In this document: positions 13,598 through 25,808 of the stretch, in pieces
Layout: each line of letters opens with the position of its first letter
Position numbering within the stretch: position 1 is the first letter of the stretch
Origin: Tetrahymena elliotti 4EA
Lineage: Eukaryota > Ciliophora > Oligohymenophorea > Hymenostomatida > Tetrahymenidae
NCBI GenBank assembly: GCA_000231825.2
Contig: JH720293.1
Coordinates: forward strand, 2,356,001 to 2,420,000
Reading direction: 5' to 3'
DNA length: 64,000 bases
Position numbers and translations under genes: made by a program
The notes under the pieces: model-generated
Told to the model about the DNA's origin: nothing
What the model saw: only the letters and a program-made list of their open reading frames with translations
Databases searched by the model: none

Positions 13598-14043
13598 TTT
13601 TAAATAAATTTATGTTTTTATTTAAAGATTTTTAAGAATAATTAGTAAAGCTAAAATTTTTATTTTATTTTGGTTAATTAACAACATAGAATATTTTTTT
13701 ATCTTATGATTAAAATTTGTGGAAGAAACTAAGTTTTTTTATGATATGTAAATTTATTTAATAAATTTCAAATAATTACAATCTATTTACTAAATTAGAC
13801 TGAAATATGAGTAAATCTTGGTTATTTGCTATATCTGTGAATAAAATTAGTGTTTCTATAAAGATATATAAACTCTATAAAGGTTTGGATATCATTTATT
13901 ATAAATAATTTTCTATTTATGATTGGAAGTTTTAATTATAATTCTGATATTAATTTATCAGTAAAAAGAAAGTATTAGATAATTTGTAATCATTATATAA
14001 ATATACTAAATAAATAAGAGCCTGATTATACAATTTTCGATTA
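13598..14043. other. Intergenic spacer
   Basis: About 450 bases of AT-rich sequence between two genes in the same orientation. No reading frame, RNA or repeat was recognised. Confidence 0.6.
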
Positions 14044-16969
14044 ATGAGTGACAATTCTTAAATAGATTCCAAGGATAAAAACGCCAAATAAAAAGTATAG
14101 GATTTCTTTTTACAAGCTCCTGGTAGCATCAAAAAGTCTATGGATGATAAAAACTAAAGCTTTTGGGTATAAAATATATTGCTTTTCATAACTTTAATGT
14201 AAATATTTCTTACTATATCCTTTATAGAACACAATCTAGGATAAGGCAAACCAGTAGAAATAAAGTAGCGAAAATGAAAAAGGAGAAAATAATCAACCTA
14301 ATAAAGTTCAAAATGAGATTAAACAAATTGATAAATAGACCAATGAATAAAATGGAAATGGAAAAAATGTTCAAGATTTAGATTAGGAATAAAATAAATA
14401 AAGTAAAAATCAAGATTATAAGGAGCAAACTAAAAAGATAGGATTAGTTAAGGATTTTTTCACATAATCCACCTCAGCTGTCTAATAGAAAGCAAATAAT
14501 TCTGTAGATTAAATGATGATGGTAATTTATTTATTTTAAATTATCAATAATTTTAACATGTAGATATGTTATTTTTTATTATAATTTATTTTGGAAAAGT
14601 CTATAAGAAAAAAATAGGAAGAAAACAAGCAAAAAAAGAAGGAAAAATAAAATGAATAAGATATCTTAAAAGCTATTGAGGGAGAGTAAAATAAGTTTAA
14701 AGATGAAAAGTTTGATATACAGACAAAAGAGGCAAAAGAGTATTTATATTTTAGTGACAATAAATTATTCATTTTTATTTTAAACTATTCTACTAATTAC
14801 TTAGTGCACAAAAAGAACCTTAGCAAGATCAAATAAAGCAAACACCTTAGAATATTCAAAATAAATAGGAAAAAAAAAATGATAAACAAGAAATTTAGAC
14901 ATCAAATAATTAAACTGAATTAGATTCAGTGAGCTAAAACCAACATAAAGAATAGAAGAAGGAAAAATAAATAGAAAAATTAGCATATTTTTTCACAAAT
15001 TCAACTTCTGCTGTCAGCCAAAAAGCGTCTTAGTAATATGATAATTTTAAAGATAAAATGAAAGAAAAGTAATAAAAAAACCATGATGAGAAAGAAGTAG
15101 ATAAATCTTTTTAGAAGTTGATCAAAGAAGAGGAGGAAAAAAGAAAAGAAAGATCTTCTTCTTTTACACCTAAAAGTATTGGTAGAATTCTTCCACATAA
15201 TCATCACTACTAAGAGGAGCTTATGAAAGAAAAAAGAAAACTGTCTGATCTTGCAAATGAAGAGCAAGATGAGGAAGTAAAGTAATAAGATCCAAGTAAA
15301 AACAAGAGAAGGAGTACTAATTAATTAAAAAATGTCTAAAATAATTAATAAAATCAAGAAAAGTAACGCTTTTAGTAAAGCCCAGCTAGTTAAAAAATAG
15401 TATTAAAGAGAAATATGCCTGCATAAAATGCTCAAAAGTAACATTAAAATTAAAATGTAAAATTAAAAATAAATCAATTTTCTATAAAATTAAATTCTAT
15501 TTTTTTAAAAGTTTAATTAGGATACATAGAATAGTTAAAAGTAGCATCCTCAGCATGTTTATGTAAGACATTTTGTTGAAAAAGAGTTTGATAAAGAAGA
15601 AAAATTAAGAGAAGCAGCTCGTAAAAAAAGAGAACTAGAATTATAATTATTGCAGGTTAATCAAGAATTAATTCATTTACGTTAAGAAGTGTCTAATGAA
15701 GAAAAATGTAAAATTATTAATTTATTTTCAAGATAATTATTTTACGTAAAATAAAATTTAAGCTCCTAAATCATCTCAATTTATTGCTAAGAAAGGCAAA
15801 ATTATCCCACCAATTAAGGAGCACAATTAAGTCAAGGCTATGATTTAAATTTCTGATGATAAAAAAGCTCTAGAAGGTGCTATGAATTTAGTTAAAAGAA
15901 TGCAACAGGAGAGAAAACTAAAAGAATAGTAAGCTTAATAGAGAATGCAAATTAATTCTGCTAAATTTAAGAACTAGTAAATAAACTATTTAATTGTAAA
16001 TACCTTTATTTTATATTTAAAAAATAATCTAGACTCTAAGAATTCAAGGATAATGATGAAGACTATTTTTACTAAAAAGAGCTTTAAAGAAAAAATGAAA
16101 TTTTGAACAGAATGTAAGAGTATGAACTTAAGAAATTAGAAGGAATCAAATTATAAAATGCCTCTAAATAATTTATTAAAGAACTTGTTCATCAAGGACC
16201 TCGTGAAGGCAAAATATCTTAAAACTACAAAAGTAATGTGTCAGAAATTTAAAAAGAATTGGAAGTTAATTTATCATCAGTCAGAGTTTCAAAGCTTTAG
16301 ACACCTTTATTGGATCAAAAGAAATAAAGTCTCTAAAATGTAAGAAATATAGAAGATAGTAACAAATCATAAAAAGAGTATGATGATATAAACGAAAGAT
16401 AAGAATATGACGATGATGTTGATGATGATAAAGTTTATAATTTTGATTCCAAAAATTAAATAGATGACAGACATTTTGAATCATCAAAAAAATCTTAATA
16501 CGATTCCTAAAAAGCTTCTGATGGTATGATGCAAAATTCCCTGCCTTTATAAAAAAAGAATTATGGCTCTATCTTTACCAAAAGAGTGATTGCTCATGAT
16601 TAGCAAATTAAATAGTTTGATAGAATGCTAAGTGAAGAAAAAAAGAAACTTTATGAAAAGAGAATTAACTATGCCAAGTAAGTTAAAGTTAAATATCAAC
16701 CTAAAAATTTAGTAGACAATTATAACTTTTACCAAGATGCAATTTTCTTGAAACAATAAATGAAAGTTTCAGATTAAATGAATATGGATTACTACCATCC
16801 TGAAAGAAAAGAGCCTTTAAGAAGTTCAATTCCTAATTAAGAATATGAAAAATATAGTAAAGAACCAACTAATTATATTGAAGCTAATAGAGCTTGGAAG
16901 ATACATAATAAAGTTATACTTAATCATGAATATCCTTAATCTGAATAAATTAAAAATCTATAATTTTGA
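14044..16969 (+). CDS. Coiled-coil-rich protein with three FF-motif repeats, unknown function
   Basis: Seven exons: 14044-14166, 14228-14521, 14600-14739, 14805-15456, 15512-15707, 15763-15976 and 16033-16969; 851 residues, TGA at 16967-16969. Three copies of a short motif appear in the N-terminal third: QDFFLQAPGSIKKS (about residue 20), KDFFTQSTSAVQQKA (about 115) and AYFFTNSTSAVSQKA (about 245), separated by charged Gln/Lys/Glu linkers. The central part (VRHFVEKEFDKEE onward) is strongly helical and probably coiled coil. The C-terminal third has acidic runs (YDDDVDDD) and a conserved-looking end with Tyr/His/Trp residues, suggesting a folded or binding segment. There is no signal peptide, membrane segment or catalytic motif. 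A structural or cytoskeletal role is a guess from composition only. The exon 3 donor (14740) was chosen by phase. Confidence 0.8.
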
Positions 16970-17132
16970 ATTTGCATACTTTACATTAAAATTTTTCATA
17001 TTTGATTTGCTCTATTCAAACATATATTACAAATCAAAAAATAAAAAAATCTACAATTTAATTTCCTTCATGACAATTTCAATTTTCCTCATATTGCACT
17101 TTTAAGATTAAATGAAAAAATTTTTCAGGATT

Positions 17133-17168
17133 GCAGAACAAAGTCATCAATCTCCGTGAAGAGTATGG
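17133..17168. repeat. Duplicated intergenic element, copy 1
   Basis: GCAGAA, then 8 bases, then the exact 13-mer TCATCAATCTCCG (17144-17156), then a purine-rich tail. The second copy lies 250 bp downstream (17383-17418) with the same order of parts. The GC content of the shared core is high for this spacer. Confidence 0.6.
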
Positions 17169-17382
17169 ACGCGAGTTGTCATCAATTTGATAATTTTTTA
17201 ACATTTAAACATAAACCATTTATTTGCCCTTTTATGAATTAAAGCTATATGTAATTACTTTTATTTTATTAAAATTTATTATGGGTTTTGCACTTTTTTA
17301 ATAATTCATAAGAAAAAATAATTTACATAAATAATAATTTTCCTGTACCTTTCCCAAAAAATATTTTAAAAAATCAGGGAAG

Positions 17383-17418
17383 CAGAATTAATTTCATCAA
17401 TCTCCGAGGAGTAATGAT
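17383..17418. repeat. Duplicated intergenic element, copy 2
   Basis: Second copy of the element at 17133-17168: GCAGAA, an AT spacer, the identical 13-mer at 17394-17406, and a GAGGAGTAATG-like tail. It could be a duplicated 3'-end signal, a small RNA fragment or the remnant of a repeat; nothing decides between them. Confidence 0.6.
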
Positions 17419-18158
17419 TTTAAATTTTCATCAAAACAAATTAATTATTTTTTTCATTTTTCATTATAATCTTATCACATAAAGGTTTATTTAATTAAAT
17501 AGAAGGTAATTATTTATTAAATTGTATCAAAACTTAAATTAATAATTTATGGGTTTAGAAAAAATTGTAAATTCATATATTTGCATCTATGAAATCTCTT
17601 TATTTTTAAAACATTTTTGTTTCTCATTTAGCAGCTACAAAAATTTTTAATCTTATGTAAATGCCTAAAACTAGAAAAAACAAAATTTTTAACAAAAAAA
17701 TAAAAACTAAATCTCTTTTATTGTTATATTATTTATGAATTGTTGGGTGTTGGGAAAAAAAGATTATTTAATTGTATCTTCAAAATAATCAACTATTTTG
17801 TTAATATTTATTAAAAATTGCAAGCTATTAAAAACTTTAAGTAACAAATTTAAGTATTTTTACATTATTTTTAATTTTAGATTTCTAATTTTTCTTTCAT
17901 TTATTTTTAAGAAATATCTAAATAGATTATTACAATATATTAATATATTAAGAAATGTTTATTTTACATTATTTAGTAATTAGAATATTTGTTACTTTAT
18001 TGTTGTTTAATTTTAAGTTTAATAAGTTTAATCATCTATTTTTTAAAAGCAAATATAAATTTAAACACTAAAAATGAGTGAAAATAAAGAGAATTTATTA
18101 AAATTTTTTTATCTATTTGTGTTTTTAAACCAAATAATTTAAATTTGAGTTTTTTTAG

Positions 18159-19953
18159 TCACTGAGTATAAATTTCTTCTTGTAAAGAATCTTATGTATC
18201 TTCAGGTTCTATTTTGCTTTCCTTTTTTTCCTTTTCTTGATTCATATAGAAATGTTAACTTTGGCTTCTATAAACTAACTTTTATGTTTCGTCTTCTTTA
18301 ATAAACTTTTTAGCTATTAACAATACAATAATTGCTACTAGATTGAAAGCTCCAAGATAGAATGTTGCATCTTAAAAGCTTCTATATTCGCAAATAGTAT
18401 CCCCAATTAAGGGACCAAAAAGCTCTCCTGATTACTAAGCTAAAACATAAAAAGTACTAGCCATATCTCCTATTTATTCCTCATCTTCGATCATTATAAA
18501 GATAGAGGATAGGGTGTTAAAAAATTCCTTCATAGAAGGAATATAAACAAGAGATTAACTTAAAGAAATAATACATCTCATAACTATAGTTAAGACTAAA
18601 ATTGGCTAAAAAGGGAAAATATCAGCAGGACCTAAGAAAAAGTAGCAAATAAACGAGATAACAAAGCCTGCTATACATATCTTTATACTATTGTATTGCC
18701 TCTTAGAGAAATGAGAAACAATTTGACAGGATATAAAATTGCAACAGTAACTTGCAAAAAATATATAGTTAATTGTATGCTAATCTAATTCAAATTATCC
18801 ATCTAAATATAAAGCAAAAGATGAATCTAAGAACAAGAAACCATAAGCAGTTAAGAAAATTAAACAGAACATTGAAATGATTCTAAAGTTTTTAATAGCT
18901 TTTCTGTAAGAAACCTTCTCACCAGCATCATTAGTGCTATTCATATTCCTAATAGAAAGCATAAGTTATAAGTCGTTACTCACAGAAGATCTATCTGTAC
19001 CTGTTATCAAATATATAATTAATAAGATTAAAATCGAAAGAAATCATTAGCTGAGCTATTAAGATTGTAGAATTGAAAAAAATATGAGGATTTGCATATC
19101 TATCAAAATAATTTAAAAAAGAAATCATTTGCATAAAAAAATAACCTTTTTTTAAATGAAAATGCATAATACATTTACAGCGTCGAACTTAAATTAAGTT
19201 AACAAAAAAAAAATTAATTACTTTTTGATGCAATAAAAGATCTCCTTACTTCTTTGTAATCAGGAATCAAAAAAAAAGTTAAAGGTAATACTAAAAATTA
19301 AATGCATCCCATAGCATAAAAAACGAGCTAGTAGCCATCAAAATAGTAAAAAAGACTTCCTAGTAAGGGCCCAATCATAAAACCAACACTTTAAACGCCT
19401 TCCATTAGGCCAATTTTTTCATCCATTTATCCATTAAATAGTAGAGGTAAAAAAGAAAGAGAGGGTGCTTCAAACATGCTTAATCCCTATATTTAAGAAT
19501 ACAAATTTACTCCCTATTAAAAACAAAACAAACAAACTTACAATTCCTTAAAAGGCTCTAAACAAAAATGCTAAAATAATGATAGTAATCTTGTTGCTCC
19601 ATAAGAATAAAGTAGCAAATCCAATCATTGCAATAACTTAAAACACTACGCCAGTAATCATAAATGGCTTTCTGTGTAAACTCATCTATTTGTGTATTAA
19701 GAAAGTGCATGATATGGCACCCAGTGGAAACCCACTATAAATGATACCAACCCTTAATTCATATAAAAAAATTGATTATTAACAATCTATGTGCTTATGT
19801 TTATTACATCTGTTAACCTATATCATATTGACTAGCTTAAAGTGGAAAAAAAGGACCTATAATGCTTAAGCACAAACTTGTTGTAAACAGACCAGCTAAA
19901 ATTACAGAGAATATAAAGTTTTTGTTAGGCAAACAGAATCGTGATTATAGCAT
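18159..19953 (-). CDS. Major facilitator superfamily transporter
   Basis: Proton- or solute-coupled membrane transporter of the MFS fold; the substrate is unknown. Exons in transcript order are 19808-19953, 19542-19752, 19222-19486 and 18159-19000, giving 487 residues, TGA at 18159-18161. Start ATG 19951-19953 directly follows an in-frame TGA. TM1 ends in the GPFFP motif common in SLC18/SLC18B1-like MFS members, followed by GIIYSGFPLGA (TM2), RKPFMITGVV (the loop 2-3 basic motif), FRAFQG (TM4), VGFMIGPLLGSLFYYF (TM5) and LIPDYKE after TM6. The second half repeats the layout, including GELFGPLIGD, which matches the TM11 region. About 12 membrane segments in total; the C-terminal tail is Lys/Glu-rich and cytosolic. 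The intron between exons 2 and 3 could end 27 nt later in-frame. Closest in style to vesicular-amine-type (SLC18B1-like) transporters; that is inference. Confidence 0.9.
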
Positions 19954-21439
19954 TAAGGGTCTTTGAGAGTTTGGTCAGAAAAGATTTTATGATATTTTTT
20001 TCAGACAGACAGAGTGTTCGCTAAGAATTTATTTTTCTTTTTTTTTGTAAAATAAATTTTGGAAATTTAATCAATTTTAATTAGTTTATTAAGATTTGTT
20101 AAAAAATAAATCAAAAATAAAAACAAACTGACTGAACATTTACAGTAATTATCTATTTTTTTGAATGTTTAATTCAATTATCCTATATCAATGACAGCAT
20201 TAACGAAATCGTAAAATTTTTAAAATTTTTACTATGATTGAGATCGAAGATTCTCTATTCTACATATTACCATTGATTTATGATGCAGTATCCAATCTTT
20301 ATTTCACAAAACGGCAGTTCTATTTTAAAATTATGAACACTATACAAATTAAATATCTTATTTACTTTAACAAATCTTAAATATCTTAGCAATTGTTTAC
20401 TTTTCGAAATATCTTACTCTAAAATAATAAAGTGAAATCAAAAAACAAATTTAAATATGATGTTGTATTTCAAATTATAAAAGAAAATTCAAAAATCAAA
20501 CAAATTATTTTTCTTCATCAAAATGTTTAAATAAATGTATTGTTTTTGCATTAACAGTTATTTACCTTCAAATTATTTTAAAACATTTAATACTAAGTTA
20601 TAATATTACTGAGATTGATTCAAGATGGCAAACAAATTTATTAAATTTATTTCTCATTTATTCTTTTTAAAATTTGTTCTAAAGGAATTGTTTTCAAAAG
20701 ATTTTTATTATTTTGATTATAAAAATTGTAAAGTTATGTGACGAAGTATTTGCTTTTTTCACTTACAATATTACAATTGCTCACTATAGAAAAAATTTAA
20801 ATCTTTTTCTTCCAAATAACATATCTTTTTAAAATTTCTAAAGTTCTACAAAAATTTGATAAAATTTACTAAAAATGTTTAACAATTTTTCTTTTTGCAT
20901 AAAAATAAAATAAATTTTTAAAACATGAAGGTATTTATTGTCTATGGTTGAACTGATCATTGATCCATATAAGAATCAACAATTGAAAAGTTCATAATTT
21001 TATATTGGATTTTGTTGTTAGAAAGCTTACAATAAAATGAAAGCTTAATAAAATAAACTAATCCTTTTGTTTTGATAAATGTAAAGAAATAAATTTATTT
21101 TTGGAAGGTTTTATGAGTTGATCTTTTATCAATCTTTTTTCAATCGCGTATACAAATATATAAGGATATTTGAAAATAGATAAATAAATAGAAGTAGTAG
21201 TAGTAGTTAGAGATAATTTAGTTGTTTTAAATTATAATAAAAAGGTGGTTTTAAAGATAGTAAGTGGTTTATTTTATTGTTATATGGGAATTTATTAATG
21301 TAGTGGTTATTATTTGTAATTATTTTTTTATTGTAATTATTATTCAGAATTTTCTCTCGTGTTTGTGACTGATTAACAAGCAAATCTATTGTTAATAAAT
21401 AAATGATAAGAGACTTTTCATTTAAATATGAGGATTTTT
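19954..21439. other. Intergenic spacer
   Basis: AT-rich DNA upstream of the MFS gene. A short AGT trinucleotide run lies at about 21193-21207. The open minus-strand frame at 21207-21473 is Asn/Lys/Ile/Tyr-rich and spacer-like. Nothing else is recognised. Confidence 0.55.
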
Positions 21440-22150
21440 TCAAATAAATGAGTGTAAGAGATTCGATAGACACGATTATTTATGAAAAATAAAAGTGCCA
21501 CCCGAATCACTGAATTTTCTTTTGGATTGTTTTGACTTCTGCAAAGATAATATCAATGCACAAGCTTCGATAGATCCTTTTTGATCTCCATCACTAAAGA
21601 AGATGGAATAAGGTAAGTTTATTTTAATGGTTTTTACCTTATTAAAACTTAGTAACAGCTTTTATCTTCAAGCAAGAAGCGTAGATAATTATAAGTTCAG
21701 CTTCACTTTCTTTTGTGTTTCAAGACCTTTTCATATTAAGAAGAATTTAGAAATGATGAAAGAAAAAATGGTAGAAGATGTATATTTTATATATAATTAG
21801 GAATTTAATTTGTCAGGTAATAGGAATTGGTTTTTTTTCAGAAGGCGAACCTTCAAAGTGAGCTGGATGTTATCATCATAGTGATGTTAAGTTCCATTTT
21901 TTTAACATACATTTTATATAATTTTTTTATAATAACAGTGTATCATTTAATTACCTTATTAATGCATTAGCCTGTTTTTGAAGTTTGAATAAACCATAGA
22001 TAAACTATCGCTAACATTTCATAATTGATGAAATTATAGGAGAAATTTATCTAATAAGGCACATGCTTCTTCATAGGTCAGAGCACTAGAGAAAGCTTTA
22101 GCAAGGAGATAAGTCTTTTTGAAAAACTTGTTTCTCCTTCTCCTAAATTT
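21440..22150 (-). other. Unresolved minus-strand candidate gene or gene remnant
   Basis: This block is richer in G+C than its surroundings and contains several coding-looking minus-strand pieces in different frames: FSSALTYEEACALLDKF (about 22030-22090), NIQLTLKVRLLKKNQF (about 21825-21875), and SEAELIIIYASCLKIKA continuing across a possible intron (about 21604-21648) into GDQKGSIEACALILSL (about 21530-21600). I could not join them into one model with valid splice sites: the frames break at TGA codons without an obvious GT...AG pair. It may be a multi-exon gene that I failed to splice, a decayed gene, or chance. No family is recognised. Confidence 0.25.
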
Positions 22151-23546
22151 TTTAGTCTTTTTTGAGTGTTTATTTTAATTTATTTTTATTTAATTATGAA
22201 ATATTGAGCAAATTATTTTGTTTTTAAAGTTAAAATTTAATCAATTTATATTTTATTAATTATGGCTTAAATGATACTAATGTAATTGATTTAGTTTTGG
22301 TTCAAGGGTACAAAACTTAATTTTTATTCCTTTTCTTTCTAGAAGTTTTTCAAAAGTAAAATATTTTTCACATGATGACGATTGACAAATATAACAGCAA
22401 ACATGTAAAAAACTGATGAATAAAATGTAAAATCTTGGCAATATATAAATATTATGTATAATTCTAAATAAATTTGTAATAATACCTAAAATACAAAGAA
22501 AATCTAAGTTATAAAATTATGGATCAATATTTGTAAAAATAAAGTCTAAAATATTTTTTAGGACTTAAAAACAATTAAATAAATAATTTTTCATTTTACA
22601 AAAATTCCTATTTTGCTTTTTTGAAACTTTAAGTTATATTTTTTTTAAAACTTTTTTAATCTACCATTTATAGCTCCTTAATGGTTTAAGGTGAACGAAG
22701 AGACTTAAAAAGGATCGAAATAAATGTTGACAAATATTAATTTTAATAAAGAAGCTTTATGGATTTAGAATTTATCAAATCCAAATAACTTCATTTTTAA
22801 AAAAATTAAAAAAATATCAATTAGAATTATTTAAAAAAAATTAACACAACTAAATATATTTATTTAAGATGAAGTGAGAAAGTTAAGAGCTATCTAATAT
22901 GATTTACATTTAATAAAACTATGATGAGTTTTTGAGGTAATAAGATTTAATTTAAAAATCAATTGATAATTTATATAATGTTTTATTTATGTTAGTATTA
23001 TTTTTAAAATATTAATAGAACCTACTAGTACACCAGTCAGATCTAACTATATTTTATTAAATGAGCAATTACTCAAAATTTTATACTACATTATACAAAA
23101 ATACAATAAATTGATGGCAAATATATCAATTTATAGTATTGATTATTATTAATAGTGTTATTAAAAAATTTAGTTTAGGAATGCGAGAAGAAATGATTAT
23201 TGACAATTATAATAATTAAAGAAATAACTAACTAACAATCAGTTTTAAGAGCATAAGTATTATATTTATTCACTTATTTAATATTAATCACTCAAAAATT
23301 TACACTATATTAAAAATAGGATATAAACTGTAAGGCATAAAAAAAAATAAAGAAAGATTTATTTATTTTAGCAATATTTTTAGTAGTAATTTTTAAGCAA
23401 ATAAAGGATGGATCAATACGATATTGATCTGCTAAATACCTAGCAGGATAACCGAGTAATCAAATAATTTATCATTGTCTACAATGCAATCCTAACATTT
23501 AAATAGGCAAAAAAAATATTTTTAAACTAAAATTATCATAGGGTGA
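22151..23546. other. Intergenic spacer upstream of the DCX kinase
   Basis: AT-rich, with a conspicuous pair of perfect hairpins at 23411-23446 (listed separately) about 100 bp before the predicted start codon of the kinase. No gene is recognised. Confidence 0.6.
23411..23446. other. Two tandem perfect hairpins
   Basis: GATCAATA (23411-23418) pairs with TATTGATC (23422-23429) over a 3-base loop; directly after it CTGCTA (23429-23434) pairs with TAGCAG (23441-23446) over a 6-base loop. Such neighbouring perfect stems are rare in this AT-rich spacer. It could be a structured 5' UTR element, a small RNA or a protein-binding palindrome. Confidence 0.5.
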
Positions 23547-25808
23547 ATGAAGTTTGCCTATTAAAAGCAATAAATTCTCATTTTAAGCGCAATTTAATAT
23601 TATTTATTTGAATAATAGAGAAAGGTTAAGTTAGTAAAGAATGGTGATCCATCTTAAATGACAAGCTGCTTAGTAAAAGAGTATATTAATTTTGAGTAGC
23701 TTGCAGAAACAATATGTGAAAGTATAGATATTAGCAAAAGAGAAGTGTAAAATATAAGAGTTTTTAAAACTGGAGGGATAGAGGTATTTAACGAAGATGT
23801 TTAGTACATTAAAAATAATGACATTCTTTATATTTCTTTTGGAGAGGAGTTTGATGAAAGCTCTAACTTTGCTGTTTTTAAGCTTTTAAGATGCTTAGGA
23901 GAAGGAGGTTATGGTAGAGTTTTTGAAGCGAGAAATAGAATATCTAAGGAAAGAGTTGCAATTAAGATGATAGACTCCTCTAAAATAAGTAATTTTAAAC
24001 AATTTTATTTACATATCAAATGAAATCATACTTATAAATGAGTAAATATTTGTAAAAAAGACTTTCCTATAAATATTTTAGAGTTTTAAAGTATTTTAGG
24101 ATTTCTGGTTCTTTTCTATATATTAAAAATTAATATCGTTTGTCTACTCTAAAGTGTTGTAATTCATTTAATAATAATAACATTTCTTAATCAAAAAAGA
24201 AAATGCTAAGGATACAGATATGATTTACAAAGAGCTAATAGCTCTAAAAAACTTGAATCACAGGAACATTGTTAAAGTTTATAATTGTTATACTCTATAG
24301 AAAGAGTAGAAGGTAGCACTTATTCTAGAATATTTAGATGGAGGTGATTTAAGGGAATATCTTAATGAGAAAAAGGTTTTAACAGAAAAGGAAGCATAAA
24401 AGTTATTTATTCAACTTTATAGCGCCATTTAATACTGCCATAGGGAAAATATTATTCATAGAGATCTTAAACTTGAAAATATTATGTTTGAAGATAAGGT
24501 TAGTTGATCTAAAAATATCTAAATTTGAGACATATTTTTAAAATAAAAAAAGGCTCAAGAAAAATTAAAAGTTGTAGATTTCGGTATTTCAGGGAGATAA
24601 ACTTTAGTTTATGTTGATCATACAGAAGCAGGATCTGCAAGATATTTATCTCCCGAAGTTATCACTTAACATTTTCCTGCTCATCCTTGCATTGATGTAT
24701 GGGCAATAGGCTGCATTTTATTTTGGATGCTAACTGGTAACTCACCATTTCCATAAAATACAAGAGAAGCAGTCTAAGAAAGTATATTAAAAGGAAAGTG
24801 GAGTTTTACTGCAACTGATAAGAAAAAGTTGACAAGAAGTGTTCAGGATTTAGTTAAAAAGATGTTGATAATAAATCACAACTAAAGAATAACTATGAAT
24901 GAAATTGGAGAACACAAATGGATTTAAAGCTTTTATGATGAAATGTAAATTCATTTATTTTTTTCTTCAAGATTTCGTAAAAAACTTTTAATAAAAAACT
25001 TTTTTAAAGTGTATAATTTGAGTAAGAAGAGGATGAGTAAAAAAAAAAAATTTAGTAAGAAAAATCTTAGTAAGGTGAAGATTCTAAATTAGATAGCCCA
25101 TTGGTATTAGCTCCAATTAAAAAAAAGAATGGATAAGGAGCACAATTAAAAAATTCTAATTCTAATAGCTAGTAAAGTTTATACAATCCTGGATTTTAAT
25201 AATCCAGCAGAAATCCTTATAGCATGTAGCCATTAAGAAAAAATAGCTTGTTTTCTAATAGCCCTGGATTTAAAAGTCCTTAGCTACATAGCAATGCAAA
25301 TTAAAGAAATTTATAGTAATATTCATTATTCTCTTAATAAAATGGAGTATCAGGTAATTAGGATTCGAAAGCAGGTAACAATAATTAAGAAGGTAGTAGA
25401 TTAATATTACCTAAGATAGATTAAAAAAATACAAACAGCAATACTAATAATAGAAGATTTAGTTACGAACCTTAGTCTCATATATCTTCTCAAAATAGTT
25501 TAAATACTCCTAGAAATCATAATTTAGCACAACCTATAAATATAAATTTAAGGAAAGAGAGTATTTTTAAGAATAATGCATCTACAATTAGATAGAATAG
25601 TCCTCCTCAAAATTAATTTCATTCACCTAAACCTCTAAAAATTTTTCATTAGTATGAAAATATAATTGCATAGGAAGGTACTCCCTTAGCTAATAACAAT
25701 GTATTTAAAAGCATGAATGATCTAGGTAATAATATTGTAAAAGCTGATAAAAGTAAAGCAGGAAACTCTTCTTTTATTCATAAAAATTAACTCAAAACAA
25801 AAGAATGA
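23547..25808 (+). CDS. Doublecortin-domain protein kinase (DCLK-like arrangement)
   Basis: Exons 23547-23988, 24200-24498, 24553-24944 and 25010-25808 give 643 residues. ATG 23547 directly follows an in-frame TGA. Residues about 27-100 resemble a doublecortin (DCX) ubiquitin-like fold: LVKNGDPSQ, then FEQLAETICESI, then a GGIEVFNEDV strand and ILYISFGEEF, the usual DCX ending; such domains bind microtubules. Next comes a Ser/Thr kinase domain (about 110-390): glycine loop LGEGGYGRV, AIK lysine, HRDLKLEN catalytic loop, DFG, ARYLSPE, DVWAIGC and a final HKWI. The C-terminal ~250 residues are a Ser/Asn/Gln/Pro-rich tail. DCX plus kinase in one protein recalls animal DCLK, where the kinase is CaMK-like; here I would call only the arrangement similar. 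Likely cytoskeletal or ciliary. A short upstream coding exon cannot be excluded. Confidence 0.9.

Larger units (their letters stand above)
16970..18158. other. Intergenic spacer between convergent genes
   Basis: AT-rich 3' flanks of the two convergent genes. It holds a duplicated element of about 36 bp (17133-17168 and 17383-17418, listed separately). Other open stretches (16845-17105, 17798-17983) have spacer-like composition. Confidence 0.6.
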
